From Steroidobacteraceae bacterium (lineage in GTDB: Bacteria > Pseudomonadota > Gammaproteobacteria > Steroidobacterales > Steroidobacteraceae): 64,000 nucleotides of DNA. Location: contig JABAQN010000029.1 of NCBI GenBank assembly GCA_019187495.1, positions 1 through 64,000 on the forward strand. Direction: 5' to 3'. Position numbers and translations under genes: made by a program. Below, piece by piece: positions 47,074 through 58,729 of the stretch (position 1 is its first letter; each line of letters starts with the position of its first letter). The notes under the pieces are model-generated. The model saw nothing but the letters and a program-made list of their open reading frames with translations. It was not told the origin of the DNA and did not search any database.

Positions 47074-47778
47074 ATGGCACGCTTGATTTTGAGCCTGGAC
47101 AGTCAGGTCCTCGCGGAATACAACATGAACAAGGAGCGCTACACGATCGGGCGCCTCCCTGACAATGACATCCGCATCGACAACCCGGCGGTCAGCGGCC
47201 ACCACTCGCTGATCATCAACATCCTGAACGACTCGTTCCTCGAGGACCTGAACAGCACCAACGGCACGTACGTCAACGGCAAGCTGATCAAGAAGCATGC
47301 TTTGCAGCACGGCGACGTGGTCACGGTCGGGCACCACCAGCTGCGCTTCGTCGAGGACGACGAACAGCAGGACGAGTTCGAGAAGACGATGGTGATCCAG
47401 CCGTCGGCGCGCCCCGTCGAGAAGCTGCGCAACGTCGCGGCCGACGGTGCCGCGGGCCCGAGCGCCACCGGGATCCGCCGGGCGCTCGCCGAAGGACAGC
47501 CGGCATTCAAGCCCGCGAAACTGCAGGTGCTGTCGGGCGCCTTCGCAGGGCGCGAGCTCGAGCTCTCGAAGGCACTCACGACACTCGGCCGCCCGGGCGT
47601 GCAGGTCGCCGCCATCACGCGCCGCGCCGAAGGCTATTTCATCGTGCACGTCGACAGCGAAACGGCGGGCGATTACCCGCTGGTCAACGGCTCGGCGATC
47701 GGCGCGCAGGCGCGCAAGCTCCAGGACAACGACGTGATCCAGCTCGCGGGCGTCAAGATGGGATTCTTCGAAGGCTGA
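47074..47778 (+). CDS. FHA-domain protein
   Basis: A 234-residue protein. The N-terminal FHA domain (about residues 20-92) has YTIGRLPDNDIRIDNPAVSGHHSLI and DLNSTNGTYVNGKLI, the Arg, Ser/His and Asn residues that bind phosphothreonine. A linker with EKTMVIQP, a possible phospho-Thr site, leads to a second, degenerate FHA-like fold (LQVLSGAFAGRELELSKALTTLGRPG, DYPLVNGSAI). It follows the PP2C gene and likely forms a phospho-signalling pair; its partners are unknown. Confidence 0.92.
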   Translation: MARLILSLDSQVLAEYNMNKERYTIGRLPDNDIRIDNPAVSGHHSLIINILNDSFLEDLNSTNGTYVNGKLIKKHALQHGDVVTVGHHQLRFVEDDEQQDEFEKTMVIQPSARPVEKLRNVAADGAAGPSATGIRRALAEGQPAFKPAKLQVLSGAFAGRELELSKALTTLGRPGVQVAAITRRAEGYFIVHVDSETAGDYPLVNGSAIGAQARKLQDNDVIQLAGVKMGFFEG

Positions 47779-47800
47779 CGGCCGCGACATCCCGCTTCGC

Positions 47801-48349
47801 TTGCGCATCCTCGAAACACCGCGCCTCGCGCTGCGATCCATCGCCGCCGGGGACGCGGCCTTCATCCTCGAGCTGCTGAACGACCCCGCGTTCCTGCGCC
47901 ATATCGGCGATCGCGGCGTGCGCACGCTCGATGATGCGCGCGCCTACATCGACAAGGGCCCGGGCGCGAGCTACGCGCGCCACGGCTTCGGGCTCTGGCT
48001 GGTCGAGCGACGGGAGGATGGCAGGCCGATCGGCATGTGCGGCCTGCTGAAGCGCGACAACCTCGACGACGTCGACATCGGTTTCGCCTACCTGCCCGCG
48101 TACCGGGGCCAGGGCTACGCGTTCGAAGCCGCCGACGCCGTGATGGCGCACGGCCGGCGGGTGCTCGGCATCGACCGCATCGTCGCCATCGTCTCGCCCG
48201 ACAACGCGGATTCGATCCGCCTGCTCGGGAAGATCGGCCTCGTCTTCGAGCGCCGCATCGACCTGAACGGCGATGGCCGGGAGACGAGCCTCTACGTGCC
48301 CGCGCCGGTGCCGCCGGCTCAGGGCAGTTCCGTGCTCCCCATGAGATAG
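47801..48349 (+). CDS. GNAT N-acetyltransferase (RimJ/RimL-like)
   Basis: A 182-residue acetyltransferase of the RimJ-like group: [29 protein letters not shown], the acetyl-CoA loop [14 protein letters not shown] and [21 protein letters not shown]. The substrate is unknown. The start is TTG at 47801, the only initiation codon just before the conserved ETPRL motif. It follows the FHA gene by 22 bases and its 3' end overlaps gltD by 31 bases on the other strand. Confidence 0.9.
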   Translation: MRILETPRLALRSIAAGDAAFILELLNDPAFLRHIGDRGVRTLDDARAYIDKGPGASYARHGFGLWLVERREDGRPIGMCGLLKRDNLDDVDIGFAYLPAYRGQGYAFEAADAVMAHGRRVLGIDRIVAIVSPDNADSIRLLGKIGLVFERRIDLNGDGRETSLYVPAPVPPAQGSSVLPMR

Positions 48350-49803
48350 CGGTCGCACTCGCGCGCCGCGCCGCGCCCTTCATTGATCGCCCACACGACG
48401 AGGCTCTGCCCGCGCCGGCAGTCGCCCGCGGCGAACACGCCCTTGACGTTCGTCGTGAAGCGGCCATGCTCGGCCCGGATGTTCGAGCGCTCGTCGCTTT
48501 CGATCCCGAGGTCCTTCAGCAGGGCCGCTTCCGGCCCGAGGAAGCCCATCGCGAGCAGCACGAGTTGCGCCGGCCGTGCCTGCCCGCTGCCCGCCACTTC
48601 CGCCGGGACGAGCTGGCCGCGGTCGTTTCGACGCCATTCGACGCCGACGGTGACGAGTTCGTTCACCCGGCCCTGCGCATCTCCGATCAGCTCCTTCACC
48701 GTGACGAGGTAATCCCGCGGGTCGTGGCCGAAGCGCGCGTGCGCTTCCTCCTGGGCGTAGTCGACCCGGAAGATCTGCGGCCACTCCGGCCAGGGGTTGC
48801 CGGCCGCCCGCTCGGCAGGCGGCCTCTGCAGGATCTCGAGCTGCAGGAGGCTGCGACAGCCCTGGCGCATCGCCGTACCGACGCAATCGGTGCCGGTATC
48901 ACCGCCGCCGATGACCACCACGTCCCGATCCCGCGCGTTGATCGGTGTCGCGTCGGGACGGCCCTCGAGCAACGCCTTGGTGCTCGCGGTCAGGTACTCC
49001 ATCGCGAAATGCACGCCGCCGAGCTTGCGGCCCGCGACCGGCAGATCGCGCGGCACCGTGGCGCCGGTGCACAGCACGACGGCGTCGAAGTCGCGTCGCA
49101 GCAGCTGCGCCTCGACGTTCTCGCCGACGTCGGCATCGCAGACGAACTTGATGCCGTTCCTCTCCATCAGTTCGATGCGTCGCAGGACGACCGCGCGCTT
49201 GTCGAGCTTCATGTTCGGAATGCCGTACATCAGCAGCCCGCCCGGCCGGTCCTCCCGCTCGAGCACCGTGACGAGATGGCCGGCGCGGTTGAGTTGCTCG
49301 GCCGCCGCGAGTCCGGCGGGACCTGCGCCCACGACCGCGACGCGCTTGCCGGTGCGCACCTTCGGTGGGTCGGGAATCACCCAGCCCTCTTCCCAGCCGC
49401 GCTCGATGATCGCCGCCTCGATGGTCTTGATCGCCACCGGCGGGCTGTGGATGCCGAGCACGCACGAGCCCTCGCAGGGCGCGGGGCAGACGCGGCCGGT
49501 GAAATCCGGGAAGTTGTTGGTGCGATGCAGGCGCTCGAGCGCCTCGCGCCACAGGCCCCGATAGACGAGATCGTTCCACTCCGGGATCAGGTTGTTCACG
49601 GGGCACCCGGAAGCGCCGCTCGGCAGCTGCACGCCCGTGTGGCAGAACGGCACGCCGCAATCCATGCAGCGCGCGGCCTGCTGGCGCAGCAGTTTCTCGT
49701 CGTCGTAGACGTGGAACTCTTTCCAGTCGCGCGCACGCTCCTGCGGCGTGCGATCGACCGGCAGTTCGCGCAGGTATTCCAGAAATCCCGTTGGCTTGCC
49801 CAT
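48319..49803 (-). CDS. gltD: Glutamate synthase (NADPH) small subunit
   Basis: A 494-residue flavoprotein that delivers electrons from NADPH to GltB. Two N-terminal 4Fe-4S motifs are present ([25 protein letters not shown]), followed by the FAD site [17 protein letters not shown], the NADPH site [12 protein letters not shown] and a C-terminal [19 protein letters not shown] 49803 gives the usual start [10 protein letters not shown] and lies 14 bases after gltB. It is encoded after the large subunit, the common proteobacterial order. Confidence 0.97.
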   Translation of the reverse strand: MGKPTGFLEYLRELPVDRTPQERARDWKEFHVYDDEKLLRQQAARCMDCGVPFCHTGVQLPSGASGCPVNNLIPEWNDLVYRGLWREALERLHRTNNFPDFTGRVCPAPCEGSCVLGIHSPPVAIKTIEAAIIERGWEEGWVIPDPPKVRTGKRVAVVGAGPAGLAAAEQLNRAGHLVTVLEREDRPGGLLMYGIPNMKLDKRAVVLRRIELMERNGIKFVCDADVGENVEAQLLRRDFDAVVLCTGATVPRDLPVAGRKLGGVHFAMEYLTASTKALLEGRPDATPINARDRDVVVIGGGDTGTDCVGTAMRQGCRSLLQLEILQRPPAERAAGNPWPEWPQIFRVDYAQEEAHARFGHDPRDYLVTVKELIGDAQGRVNELVTVGVEWRRNDRGQLVPAEVAGSGQARPAQLVLLAMGFLGPEAALLKDLGIESDERSNIRAEHGRFTTNVKGVFAAGDCRRGQSLVVWAINEGRGAARECDRYLMGSTELP

Positions 49804-49817
49804 CTCGTCGCCCCGGA

Positions 49818-52800
49818 TCAATTGCCGCCGACGCGCGCGACATCGCGCGCGTTTTCCTCGAATGCCACCATCACGGCTTCCTCGCCCGTGACGCCCCGCT
49901 CCTGCGCGCGGCGCACGCTCGCGATGACGCGCTGGTAATCCTTCGGGATCACCTTCACGAAGCGCTTGCGGGCCGCCGGCCAGTCCGCGAGCACCGCCTG
50001 CGCGCGCGCGCTGCCGGTGCAGGTGGCGTGACGCGCGATCATCGCCCGCACCGCTTCGGCCTCCTCCGGGTCGTCGAGGGTCTCGAGCCCGACCATCTGC
50101 CGATTGACGCGCGCGGGGAACGCACCGCGCTCGTCGAGCACATAGGCAATACCGCCCGACATGCCGGCGCCGAAATTGCGTCCCGTGGGCCCGAGCACCA
50201 CCACGCGCCCGCCGGTCATGTATTCGCAGCCGTGGTCGCCCACCGCTTCGACGACGGCATCGACGCCGCTGTTGCGCACGGCGAAACGCTCGCCGGCCAT
50301 GCCGCGGATGTAGACCTCACCGCGGGTCGCGCCGTAGAGCACGACGTTGCCGACGATGATGTTCTCCTCGGCCACGAAGCCCGCATCGGCCGGCGGATGG
50401 ATCACGAGCTTGCCGCCCGAAAGTCCCTTGCCGACGTAGTCATTGGCATCGCCCTCGAGCCGGAAAGTCATTCCGGGCGGCAGGAAGGCCCCGAAGCTCT
50501 GGCCGGCCGAGCCACGAAAGTGGATGCTGATGGTGTCTTCGGGCAGCCCGGCGGCGCCCCACTTGCGGGTGATCTCCGAGCCCGTGATCGTGCCGACCAC
50601 GCGATGCACGTTGCGCACCGGCAGTTCGGCGCGCACCGGCTCGCGCCGCTCGATCGCCGGCCGGCACAGGTCGAGGAGCTGCGTGACATCCAGCGATTCG
50701 GCGAGGCCGTGGTCCTGCTCGATCTGCCGGAAGCGGCCGACCTCGGGCCCGACATCCGGCTGGTAGAGCAGGTTGCTGAAGTCGAAGCCCCGCGCCTTCC
50801 AGTGATCGAGCGCCCGACGAGGTTCGAGCCGGTCGACCCGCCCGACCATCTCCTCGATGGAGCGAAAGCCGAGCTTCGCCATCCACTCGCGCACGTCCTG
50901 CGCGATGAAGCGCATGAAGTTCACCACGTGTTCGGGCCTGCCGGTGAACTTCTCGCGCAGGCGCGGATCCTGGGTCGCGATGCCGGTCGGGCAGGTGTTC
51001 AGGTGGCAGACCCGCATCATGATGCAGCCGATCGCGACGAGCGGCGCCGTGGCGAATCCGAACTCCTCGGCGCCGAGCAGCGCCGCGATCACCACGTCGC
51101 GCCCGGTCTTCAGCTGGCCGTCCGCCTCCACCGCGATGCGGCTGCGCAGGTTGTTGAGCACCAGCGTCTGGTGCGCCTCGGCGAGCCCGAGCTCCCAGGG
51201 CAGGCCCGCGTGCGTGATGGAGGTCTGCGGCGCGGCGCCCGTGCCGCCGTCATAGCCGGAGATCAGCACGACATCCGCGTGGGCCTTCGCCACGCCCGCG
51301 GCGATCGCGCCGACGCCCACCTCGGCGACCAGCTTGACGCTGATGCGGGCCTCGCGGTTCGCGTTCTTCAGGTCATGGATCAGCTCGGCGAGATCCTCGA
51401 TGGAATAGATATCGTGGTGCGGGGGCGGCGAGATCAGCCCGACGCCCGCCGTCGTGTGGCGCGTCTTCGCGATCCACGGATACACCTTGTTGCCCGGCAG
51501 CTGCCCGCCTTCGCCCGGCTTGGCCCCCTGCGCCATCTTGATCTGCAGCTCCTTCGCGTTCACGAGGTACTCGCTCGTGACACCGAAGCGGCCCGAGGCG
51601 ACCTGCTTGATGGCGGAGTTCTTCGAGTCGCCGTTCGGCAGGACGCGATAGCGCTCGGGGTCCTCGCCGCCCTCGCCGGTGTTGCTCTTGCCGCCGATGC
51701 GGTTCATCGCGATGGCGAGCGTCTCGTGCGCCTCCTGGCTGATCGAGCCGTAGGACATGGCGCCCGACTTGAAGCGGCGCATGATGCTCTCGACCGGCTC
51801 GACTTCCTCGAGCGGCACCGCTTCCGCGGACTTGAACGCGAGGAGCCCCCGCAGCGTGTAGAGCTTCTGCGACTGGTCGTCGATCTGCCCGGTATAGGTC
51901 TTGTAGGTCGCGTAATCGCCGGTGCGCACCGACTGCTGCAGCAGGCGCAGCGTATCGGGGTTGAACAGGTGCAGCTCGCCGTCCGTGCGCCACTGGTACT
52001 GGCCCCCGGTCGGCAGCGTGTGGCCGTTGCCGGCGCGCTCGGGAAAGGCCGCGCGGTGCCGCAGCAGCACCTCGCGCGCGATCACCTCGATCGCCATGCC
52101 GCCGATGCGTGAGGTCGTGCCGGTGAAGTATTCGTCGATGACATCCTGGCGTAGCCCGACGGCCTCGAACACCTGCGCGCCGTGGTAACTCTGCATCGCC
52201 GAGATGCCCATCTTGGACATCACCTTGACCACGCCCTTGGTGGCGGCCTTGACGAAGTTCTTGCAGGCGCCCTTGTGGTCCACCCCGGTGAGGAGTTCGT
52301 CGCGGATCATGCCGTCGATCGACTCGAACGCGAGGTAGGGATTCACCGCGCTCGCGCCGTAGCCCACGAGCAGCGCGAAGTGGTGTACCTCGCGCGCCTC
52401 GCCCGTCTCGAGCACGAGGCTCACCTTGAGCCGCAGCCCTTCGCGGATCAGGTAGTGGTGCAGCGCCGAGATGGCGAGCAGCGCCGGGATCGGCGCGAAC
52501 TCGCGGTTCACGCCGCGATCGGAGAGGATGAGGATGTTGATTTCCTCCTCCTCGATCATGCGGCGGGCCATCAGCCGCAGCTCCTCGAGCGATTTGACGA
52601 GCCCCTTGTCGCCGCGCGTCACGCGAAAGAGCGTCGAGAGCACGCCGACCTTGAGGCCCGGCACGCCCTCGAGGCGGCGGATCTTCGCGAAGTCCTCGTT
52701 CGAGAGGATCGGCCCGGAGAGCTCGAGCCGCCGGCAGTCCGACGGGTGCGGCTTCAGCAGATTGCCCTCGGAACCGAGCCACACTTCCGACGAGGTGACG

Positions 52801-54482
52801 ATCTCCTCGCGGATGCAGTCGATCGGCGGGTTGGTCACCTGCGCGAAGAGCTGCTTGAAGTAGTCGTAGAGCAGCCTCGGCTTCGTCGACAGCACCGCGA
52901 GCGGCGTGTCGTTGCCCATCGAGCCGACAGCCTCGACGCCCGAGCGCGCCATCGGGTCGAGCAGGAGGCGCTCGTCCTCGAACGTGTAGCCGAAGGCGAC
53001 CTGCCGCTGCAGCAGCGTGTCGTGGTCCGGCGGCGGCACCTCGGGCGCCGCGGGCAGGTTCTTCAGGTGCACCAGGTGCTCGTCGAGCCACTGGCGGTAC
53101 GGCCGCGCGGTGACGATCTGGCGCTTGATTTCCTCGTCGTCGATGATGCGACCCTGCGCGGTGTCGACGAGGAACATGCGCCCGGGCTGCAGGCGGCCCT
53201 TGTGCAGGATGCGCTCCGGCGCGATGTCGAGGACACCGGCTTCCGATGCCATGATGACGAGGTCATCCTTCGTCACGTAGTAGCGGGAGGGCCTGAGGCC
53301 GTTGCGATCGAGCACGGCGCCGATCTGCACGCCGTCGGTGAAGGCGATCGATGCCGGCCCGTCCCAGGGCTCCATCAGGCTCGTGTGGTACTGGTAGAAG
53401 GCGCGCCGCGCGTCGTCCATGCTCTCGTGGTTCGACCACGGCTCCGGGATCATCATCATCACGGCGTGCGCGAGCGGGCGCCCCGCGAGCACCAGCAGCT
53501 CGAGCGTGTTGTCGAACATCGCCGAGTCCGAGCCGTTCGGATTGACGATCGGCAGGATGCGGCGGATGTCCTCGCCGAAGACATCCGTCTCGAACAGCGC
53601 CTCGCGCGCGCGCATCCAGTTGATGTTTCCGCGCAGCGTGTTGATCTCGCCGTTGTGCGCGAGGTAGCGATAGGGGTGCGCCCGGTCCCAGCTCGGAAAC
53701 GTGTTGGTCGAGAAGCGCGAGTGCACGAGCGCGAGCGCCGTCTCCATCATCGGGTCTTCGAGATCCGGGAAATACTGCGGCAGCTGCGAGGTCAGCAGCA
53801 TGCCCTTGTAGACGAGCGTCTTGTGCGAGAGGCTCGCGACGTACCAGTACTCGTGGCCGTCGATCGTCGAGGTGCGGATCTCGCTGTAGGCACGCTTGCG
53901 GATCACGTAGAGCCGGCGCTCGAAATCCATTTCATCGGCGAGTTCCGGGTTGCGCGCGATGAACACCTGGCGCATGAACGGCTCGCTCTCCATCGCCGTA
54001 TCGCCGAGCGGCGCGCTGTTCGTCGGCACCGTGCGCCAGCCGATGATCTGCTGGCCCTCCGACTGCACGATCTGGTCGAAGCGCTCCTCGAGCTTGCGGC
54101 GCTTGGTCGGGTTGCGGGGCAGGAACACGAGGCCGCAGCCGTAGTGGCCGGGCTCGGGCAGCGACATGGAAATCCTGCGGGCCGCCTCCTTCAGGAACGC
54201 ATGCGGCATCTGCAGCAGCACGCCGGCGCCGTCGCCGGTATTGACCTCGCAGCCCGAAGCACCGCGATGGTCGAGGTTGCGCAGCGCCTGGATCGCCTGG
54301 GCGAGGATCGCGTGCGACTTGCGACCCTTGATGTCGACGACGAAGCCGACGCCGCAGGCATCGCGCTCGAAGGCCGGATCGTAAAGCCCCTGCCTCGGCG
54401 GCGGGCCGAGCCGGGGTTTGCCACGGCGAGCGCTCCGCGTGCGGCGCGCACCATGGAAGATCGATCGATTCCTGCCACCCAT
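49818..54482 (-). CDS. gltB: Glutamate synthase (NADPH) large subunit
   Basis: Converts glutamine and 2-oxoglutarate to two glutamates. About 1554 residues. The N-terminal nucleophile Cys is in [10 protein letters not shown], here preceded by a propeptide of about 42 residues rich in Arg. The FMN domain shows [15 protein letters not shown] and [16 protein letters not shown]; the 3Fe-4S Cys lie in [16 protein letters not shown]; the C-terminal GXXGXXG helix follows. The start is uncertain: ATG 54482 has GGGAG at good spacing, ATG 54488 is too close, and a GTG run near 54545 is also open. Confidence 0.96.
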   Translation of the reverse strand: MGGRNRSIFHGARRTRSARRGKPRLGPPPRQGLYDPAFERDACGVGFVVDIKGRKSHAILAQAIQALRNLDHRGASGCEVNTGDGAGVLLQMPHAFLKEAARRISMSLPEPGHYGCGLVFLPRNPTKRRKLEERFDQIVQSEGQQIIGWRTVPTNSAPLGDTAMESEPFMRQVFIARNPELADEMDFERRLYVIRKRAYSEIRTSTIDGHEYWYVASLSHKTLVYKGMLLTSQLPQYFPDLEDPMMETALALVHSRFSTNTFPSWDRAHPYRYLAHNGEINTLRGNINWMRAREALFETDVFGEDIRRILPIVNPNGSDSAMFDNTLELLVLAGRPLAHAVMMMIPEPWSNHESMDDARRAFYQYHTSLMEPWDGPASIAFTDGVQIGAVLDRNGLRPSRYYVTKDDLVIMASEAGVLDIAPERILHKGRLQPGRMFLVDTAQGRIIDDEEIKRQIVTARPYRQWLDEHLVHLKNLPAAPEVPPPDHDTLLQRQVAFGYTFEDERLLLDPMARSGVEAVGSMGNDTPLAVLSTKPRLLYDYFKQLFAQVTNPPIDCIREEIVTSSEVWLGSEGNLLKPHPSDCRRLELSGPILSNEDFAKIRRLEGVPGLKVGVLSTLFRVTRGDKGLVKSLEELRLMARRMIEEEEINILILSDRGVNREFAPIPALLAISALHHYLIREGLRLKVSLVLETGEAREVHHFALLVGYGASAVNPYLAFESIDGMIRDELLTGVDHKGACKNFVKAATKGVVKVMSKMGISAMQSYHGAQVFEAVGLRQDVIDEYFTGTTSRIGGMAIEVIAREVLLRHRAAFPERAGNGHTLPTGGQYQWRTDGELHLFNPDTLRLLQQSVRTGDYATYKTYTGQIDDQSQKLYTLRGLLAFKSAEAVPLEEVEPVESIMRRFKSGAMSYGSISQEAHETLAIAMNRIGGKSNTGEGGEDPERYRVLPNGDSKNSAIKQVASGRFGVTSEYLVNAKELQIKMAQGAKPGEGGQLPGNKVYPWIAKTRHTTAGVGLISPPPHHDIYSIEDLAELIHDLKNANREARISVKLVAEVGVGAIAAGVAKAHADVVLISGYDGGTGAAPQTSITHAGLPWELGLAEAHQTLVLNNLRSRIAVEADGQLKTGRDVVIAALLGAEEFGFATAPLVAIGCIMMRVCHLNTCPTGIATQDPRLREKFTGRPEHVVNFMRFIAQDVREWMAKLGFRSIEEMVGRVDRLEPRRALDHWKARGFDFSNLLYQPDVGPEVGRFRQIEQDHGLAESLDVTQLLDLCRPAIERREPVRAELPVRNVHRVVGTITGSEITRKWGAAGLPEDTISIHFRGSAGQSFGAFLPPGMTFRLEGDANDYVGKGLSGGKLVIHPPADAGFVAEENIIVGNVVLYGATRGEVYIRGMAGERFAVRNSGVDAVVEAVGDHGCEYMTGGRVVVLGPTGRNFGAGMSGGIAYVLDERGAFPARVNRQMVGLETLDDPEEAEAVRAMIARHATCTGSARAQAVLADWPAARKRFVKVIPKDYQRVIASVRRAQERGVTGEEAVMVAFEENARDVARVGGN

Positions 54483-54605
54483 ACCCATCACTCCCGCACC
54501 ATCCGCCGCCGCGCGCCGCTTCGCAAAGCGCACGGACACACACACCCTCGCTGCAGGTTACATTTCCTTCAGCGGCTTACTATTCAAGTACTTGCGTTGG
54601 GAGAC

Positions 54606-54631
54606 GCGCACCCGGACCCGGCATGGTGCGC
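54606..54631. other. Inverted repeat in the gltB-ydcS divergent region
   Basis: GCGCACC (54606-54612) is complementary to GGTGCGC (54625-54631) with a 12-bp spacer. It lies about 125 bp upstream of gltB and 130 bp upstream of ydcS. It may be an operator for a nitrogen or polyamine regulator, but no family can be named. Confidence 0.3.
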
Positions 54632-54759
54632 CCCGTCAACAGCTCGCTACAGCGTGAGAATAATACAGACTGGCCGGCGCTGGCAGGTTCCGCGACGCGC
54701 AGCCTAGAATCGGGGCGCCGCGTCGGCACCTGTAGAACCTAAGGAATCGGGGGATTGCC

Positions 54760-55968
54760 ATGACCACACGCGATTTCCGCTATGGCCTTCTGCTCGCCGG
54801 CGCCTGCGCGCTCACGCTCGCCGCCTGTGCGAGAAAGCCCGCTGAACCTGCGCCCGCGGCAGCCGCCTCGAAGGGTCCGGTCCTGCCGACCGAGATCGGT
54901 CCGCTCGAAGGCGCGGTCGATATCGTCGCCTGGCCGGGCTACATCGAGCGCGGTGACACCGACAAGGGCTACGACTGGGTCACGCCGTTCGAGAAGGACA
55001 CCGGTTGCAAGGTCACGGTGAAGACCGCCGGCACATCGGACGAAATGGTGTCGCTGATGACCCAGGGTGGCTACGACCTCGTGACCGCTTCGGGCGATGC
55101 GTCGCTGCGCCTCGTGCGCGGCGGCACGGTGCAGCCGATCAACACGGCGCTCATCCCGAGCTTCAATGCGATCGACATCCGCCTGCGCCGCGCGCTGTGG
55201 CACTACGTCGATGGCGTGCATTACGGCGTGCCCTACCAGTGGGGCCCGAACGTGCTGATGTACAACACCAAGGTGTTTCCGACGCCGCCGGTTTCATGGT
55301 CGGTCGTGTTCGAACCCCAGGACCTGCCCGACGGCAAACCGAACAAGGGGCGCATCCAGGCCTACGACGGACCGATCTACATCGCCGACGCCGCGCTCTA
55401 CCTGCGCTACAACAAGCGCGACCTCGGCATCCTCAATCCCTACCAGCTCGACGAGAAGCAGTACGCCGCCGTGCTCGACCTGCTGCGCCAGCAGCACCCG
55501 CTGGTGCAGCGCTACTGGCATGACGCCAACGTGCAGGTGCAGGACTTCACCAACGAGGGCGTCGTGGCGTCGAGCTCCTGGCCGTTCCAGGTGAACACGC
55601 TCGAGGCCAACAAGCAGCCCGTCGCGAGCGTGATTCCGCAGGAAGGCGCCACCGGCTGGGCCGATACGACGATGCTCGCCACCAAGGCGAAACATCCGAA
55701 CTGCGCCTACAAGTGGATGGAGTGGTCGATCAACACGAAGGTGCAGGGCGATGTCGCGGCGTGGTTCGGCTCGGTCCCGGTCGTCCCCGCGGCCTGCGAC
55801 GGCAATGCGCTGCTCGGTCCGGAAGGTTGCAAGAAGAACGGTTTCGACAAATTCGACGAGATCTGGTTCTGGCGCACGCCCGAGACGACCTGCGACACGG
55901 CGCTCGGGCGCTGCGTGCCGTACAGCCGCTGGGCGACCGACTACGTCGCGATCATGGGCGGCCGCTAG
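54760..55968 (+). CDS. ydcS: Polyamine-type ABC transporter binding lipoprotein, YdcS-like
   Basis: A 402-residue binding protein with lipobox LTLAAC (Cys at residue 23), so it is probably anchored in the membrane. The body resembles the PotD/YdcS family: DIVAWPGYIERGDTDKGYDWVTPFEKDTGCKV, YDLVTASGDASLRLV and VHYGVPYQWGPNVLMYNT. It is rich in Cys near the C-terminus (AACDG, EGCKK, TTCDTALGRC), which may form disulfides. The gene has a leader with AAGGAAT and a possible -10 TAGAAT at 54705-54710. It begins ydcSTUV-patD. Confidence 0.93.
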   Translation: MTTRDFRYGLLLAGACALTLAACARKPAEPAPAAAASKGPVLPTEIGPLEGAVDIVAWPGYIERGDTDKGYDWVTPFEKDTGCKVTVKTAGTSDEMVSLMTQGGYDLVTASGDASLRLVRGGTVQPINTALIPSFNAIDIRLRRALWHYVDGVHYGVPYQWGPNVLMYNTKVFPTPPVSWSVVFEPQDLPDGKPNKGRIQAYDGPIYIADAALYLRYNKRDLGILNPYQLDEKQYAAVLDLLRQQHPLVQRYWHDANVQVQDFTNEGVVASSSWPFQVNTLEANKQPVASVIPQEGATGWADTTMLATKAKHPNCAYKWMEWSINTKVQGDVAAWFGSVPVVPAACDGNALLGPEGCKKNGFDKFDEIWFWRTPETTCDTALGRCVPYSRWATDYVAIMGGR

Positions 55969-55986
55969 CGCGACGACGGCCGACGC

Positions 55987-56976
55987 ATGACCGCGGCGAT
56001 CGAGCTCCGCTCCGTGCGGCGTGCGTTCGGGGCCACCGTCGCGGTCGACGACGTCAGTTTCGCGATCGAGCAGGGTGAGTTCTTCTCGATGCTCGGGCCT
56101 TCGGGGTCCGGCAAGACGACCTGCCTGCGCGTGATCGCGGGCTTCGAGCAGCCCGATTCCGGCGCCGTTTTCCTCGAGGGTCTCGACGTGTCGGGGACCC
56201 CGCCCTACGGGCGCGACGTCAACACGGTCTTCCAGGACTACGCGCTCTTCCCGCACATGTCGGTGCTCGACAACGTCACCTACGGGCTGCGCGTGCGCCG
56301 CGTGCCGGCCGCCGAATGCCGCCGGCGCGCCGATGAGATGCTCGCGCTCGTCAAGCTCGCGGACATGGGCGCGCGCCGACCGGCGCAGCTCTCCGGCGGG
56401 CAAAAGCAGCGCGTCGCGCTCGCGCGGGCGCTGATCAACCAGCCGAAGGTGCTGCTGCTCGATGAGCCGCTCGGCGCGCTCGACCTGAAACTGCGCGAGG
56501 AAATGCAGCTCGAACTGCGGCTCCTGCAGCGCCGGCTCGGCATCACGTTTGTCTACGTCACGCACGACCAGGGCGAGGCGCTGTCGATGTCGGATCGTGT
56601 CGCGGTCTTCAACCGGGGGCGCATCGAGCAGCTCGACGCGCCCGAGGCCCTGTACGCGCGCCCGCGCACGGCCTTCGCCGCGCGCTTCGTCGGTGGCGCG
56701 AACGTCATCGAAGGCCGCTACGCCGTGCGGGGCGAGAACATCGAAATCGCGGACCCGGCGGCGCCGGCGCCCGCCGGAACCGTGCGCCGCGAGGGCACGA
56801 TCGTCGACACGCAGTACCAGGGCGCCGTGCGCCGCTGGCAGGTGCGCACCGACGACGGCGAGCTGATCACGGCGACCCGGCCCGACCGGGCCGACACATC
56901 GCAGGCGCGCGAGCCGGGCGCACGCGTCGCGCTTCGCTGGGCGCACACCCACATGATCGAACTCGCGGCGGACTGA
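55987..56976 (+). CDS. ydcT: Polyamine-type ABC transporter ATPase, YdcT-like
   Basis: A 329-residue ATPase: Walker A LGPSGSGKTTCLR, Q-loop TVFQDYALFPHM, signature LSGGQKQRVALARAL, Walker B VLLLDEPLGALDL and switch His VTHDQGEA. The C-terminal TOBE region (from about 235) matches PotA-type proteins. It starts 18 bases after ydcS and the next gene begins one base after its stop. Confidence 0.95.
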   Translation: MTAAIELRSVRRAFGATVAVDDVSFAIEQGEFFSMLGPSGSGKTTCLRVIAGFEQPDSGAVFLEGLDVSGTPPYGRDVNTVFQDYALFPHMSVLDNVTYGLRVRRVPAAECRRRADEMLALVKLADMGARRPAQLSGGQKQRVALARALINQPKVLLLDEPLGALDLKLREEMQLELRLLQRRLGITFVYVTHDQGEALSMSDRVAVFNRGRIEQLDAPEALYARPRTAFAARFVGGANVIEGRYAVRGENIEIADPAAPAPAGTVRREGTIVDTQYQGAVRRWQVRTDDGELITATRPDRADTSQAREPGARVALRWAHTHMIELAAD

Positions 56977-56977
56977 C

Positions 56978-57922
56978 ATGGCTGCCGCAATCGCAGCCGG
57001 CGCGGCCCCATTCCCGCCGCGCGCGCTCGCCACCTGGTTCCATCGCCGCCCGCTTCTCGCCGCGTGGCTGCTGCTCGTGCCGCCGCTGCTGTGGTTCGGC
57101 ACGGTCTATCTCGGGTCGCTGTTCGCGCTCCTCGCGCAGAGCTTCTATGCGATCGACGAGTTCACCGCGACGATCGTGCCGCGCCTGACGCTCGCGACCT
57201 GGGCACAGCTGCTGACGCAGCCCGCGCATCTCGACATCGTGCTGCGCACCACGGCGATGGCGATCGCGGTGACGATCGCCGCGGCGATCATCGCGTTTCC
57301 GATCGCGAACCACATGGCGTGCCACGCGAGCGGGCGGATGAAGGCGTTCTTCCACGTCGCGGTGATGCTGCCGATGTGGACGAGCTACCTCGTCAAGGTC
57401 TACGCATGGCGGCTGATCCTCGCGAAGGAAGGCATCCTCGCCTGGTGCCTCGCGGCGCTCGGTCTCGACGGCGTGCTCGACGCGCTGCTGCGCACGCCCG
57501 GCATCGGCGGTCCCTCGCTCACCTCGTCCTACCTCGGCATGTTCATCGTGTTCGTCTACATGTGGCTGCCGTTCATGATCCTGCCGATCGCCGCGGCGCT
57601 CGAACGCGTGCCGCGCAGCCTCATCGCGGCGTCGGCGGACCTCGGTGCGCGGCCCGCGCAGACCTTCTGGCGCGTAACGCTGCCGCTCGCGATGCCGGGG
57701 ATCGCCGCCGGTTCGATCTTCACGTTCTCGCTGACGCTCGGCGACTACATCATCCCGAGCGTCGTCGGCGCGCCGGGCTACTTCATCGGCATGATGGTCT
57801 ACCAGCAGCAGGGAACGGCCGGCAACATCCCGCTCGCGGCCGCGTTCTCGGTGGTGCCCATCGTGCTGATCGGCATCTATCTCGCGCTCGCGCGCCGTGC
57901 CGGGGCCTTCGATGCGCTCTAG
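56978..57922 (+). CDS. ydcU: Polyamine-type ABC transporter permease, YdcU-like
   Basis: A 314-residue inner-membrane permease with six helices. It has the EAA-type loop ([27 protein letters not shown]) near residue 210 that contacts the ATPase. An amino-terminal segment [26 protein letters not shown] forms the first helix. It overlaps ydcV by 11 bases. Confidence 0.94.
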   Translation: MAAAIAAGAAPFPPRALATWFHRRPLLAAWLLLVPPLLWFGTVYLGSLFALLAQSFYAIDEFTATIVPRLTLATWAQLLTQPAHLDIVLRTTAMAIAVTIAAAIIAFPIANHMACHASGRMKAFFHVAVMLPMWTSYLVKVYAWRLILAKEGILAWCLAALGLDGVLDALLRTPGIGGPSLTSSYLGMFIVFVYMWLPFMILPIAAALERVPRSLIAASADLGARPAQTFWRVTLPLAMPGIAAGSIFTFSLTLGDYIIPSVVGAPGYFIGMMVYQQQGTAGNIPLAAAFSVVPIVLIGIYLALARRAGAFDAL

Positions 57923-58718
57923 CCGCGCCTGGGACGCACCATCGTTCGGCTCGCGCCTCGCCGCCTGGGCCGGGATCGCCTTCCTGCACGCGCCGGTCGC
58001 GATCATCGTGCTGTACGCCTTCACGACCGGGGATCGCAGCTACGACTTCCCGCCGCCGGGGCTCACGCTGCGCTGGTTCGCGCTCGCCTTCGAGCGCAGC
58101 GACATCTGGCAGTCGATGCGGCTGTCGATCGGCGTCGCGACCGTCGCGACGTTCGCGGCACTCGTGCTCGGCACGCTCGCGGCGTTCGCACTCGCGCGCA
58201 GCCGGATCCGCGCGAAGAACGCGCTCACGCTGCTCTTCATCCTGCCGATCGCGCTGCCCGGCATCATCACGGGGCTCGCGCTGCTCGCCGCGATGAAAAT
58301 CGCCGGCATCGAGCCGTCCTTCTGGACGATCGTCGCCGGGCACGCGACCTTCTGCATCGTGATCGTCTACAACAATGTCATCGCGCGGCTGCGCCGCCTG
58401 CCGCCGAGCTGGATCGAGGCCTCGATGGATCTCGGCGCGGACGGCTGGCAGACCTTCCGGCGCATCCTCTTGCCGCAGGTCGCGACCGCCCTCCTCGCCG
58501 GCGGCATGCTCGCCTTCGCGCTGTCGTTCGACGAGATCATCGTGACGATCTTCACCTCGGGGCACGAGCGGACACTGCCGATCTGGTTCTTCAACGAGCT
58601 GTTCCGCCCCCGGGAGCGGCCGATCACCAATGTCGTCGCGGTGCTCGTGATCGCGGTGACGCTGCTGCCGATACTCCTGGCTTATCATCTGACGCGCCCC
58701 GCGAGCGGGCGGGACTGA
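57912..58718 (+). CDS. ydcV: Polyamine-type ABC transporter permease, YdcV-like
   Basis: A 268-residue permease with six helices; the EAA loop is [24 protein letters not shown] near residue 165. The ATG at 57912 lies inside the end of ydcU. Together with YdcS, YdcT and YdcU it completes a putrescine/GABA-type importer. Confidence 0.93.
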   Translation: MRSSRAWDAPSFGSRLAAWAGIAFLHAPVAIIVLYAFTTGDRSYDFPPPGLTLRWFALAFERSDIWQSMRLSIGVATVATFAALVLGTLAAFALARSRIRAKNALTLLFILPIALPGIITGLALLAAMKIAGIEPSFWTIVAGHATFCIVIVYNNVIARLRRLPPSWIEASMDLGADGWQTFRRILLPQVATALLAGGMLAFALSFDEIIVTIFTSGHERTLPIWFFNELFRPRERPITNVVAVLVIAVTLLPILLAYHLTRPASGRD

Positions 58719-58729
58719 GCGAGGCAAGC

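Noticed and set aside
54681-54697. TGGCAGG-containing sequence upstream of ydcS as a sigma-54 promoter
   Set aside because: The -12 GC is missing at the required 10-base spacing from the -24 GG.
52182-54707. Open frame of 841 codons opposite gltB, and one of 773 codons at 49791-52112
   Set aside because: Both are mirror frames of gltB codons with no domain signature.
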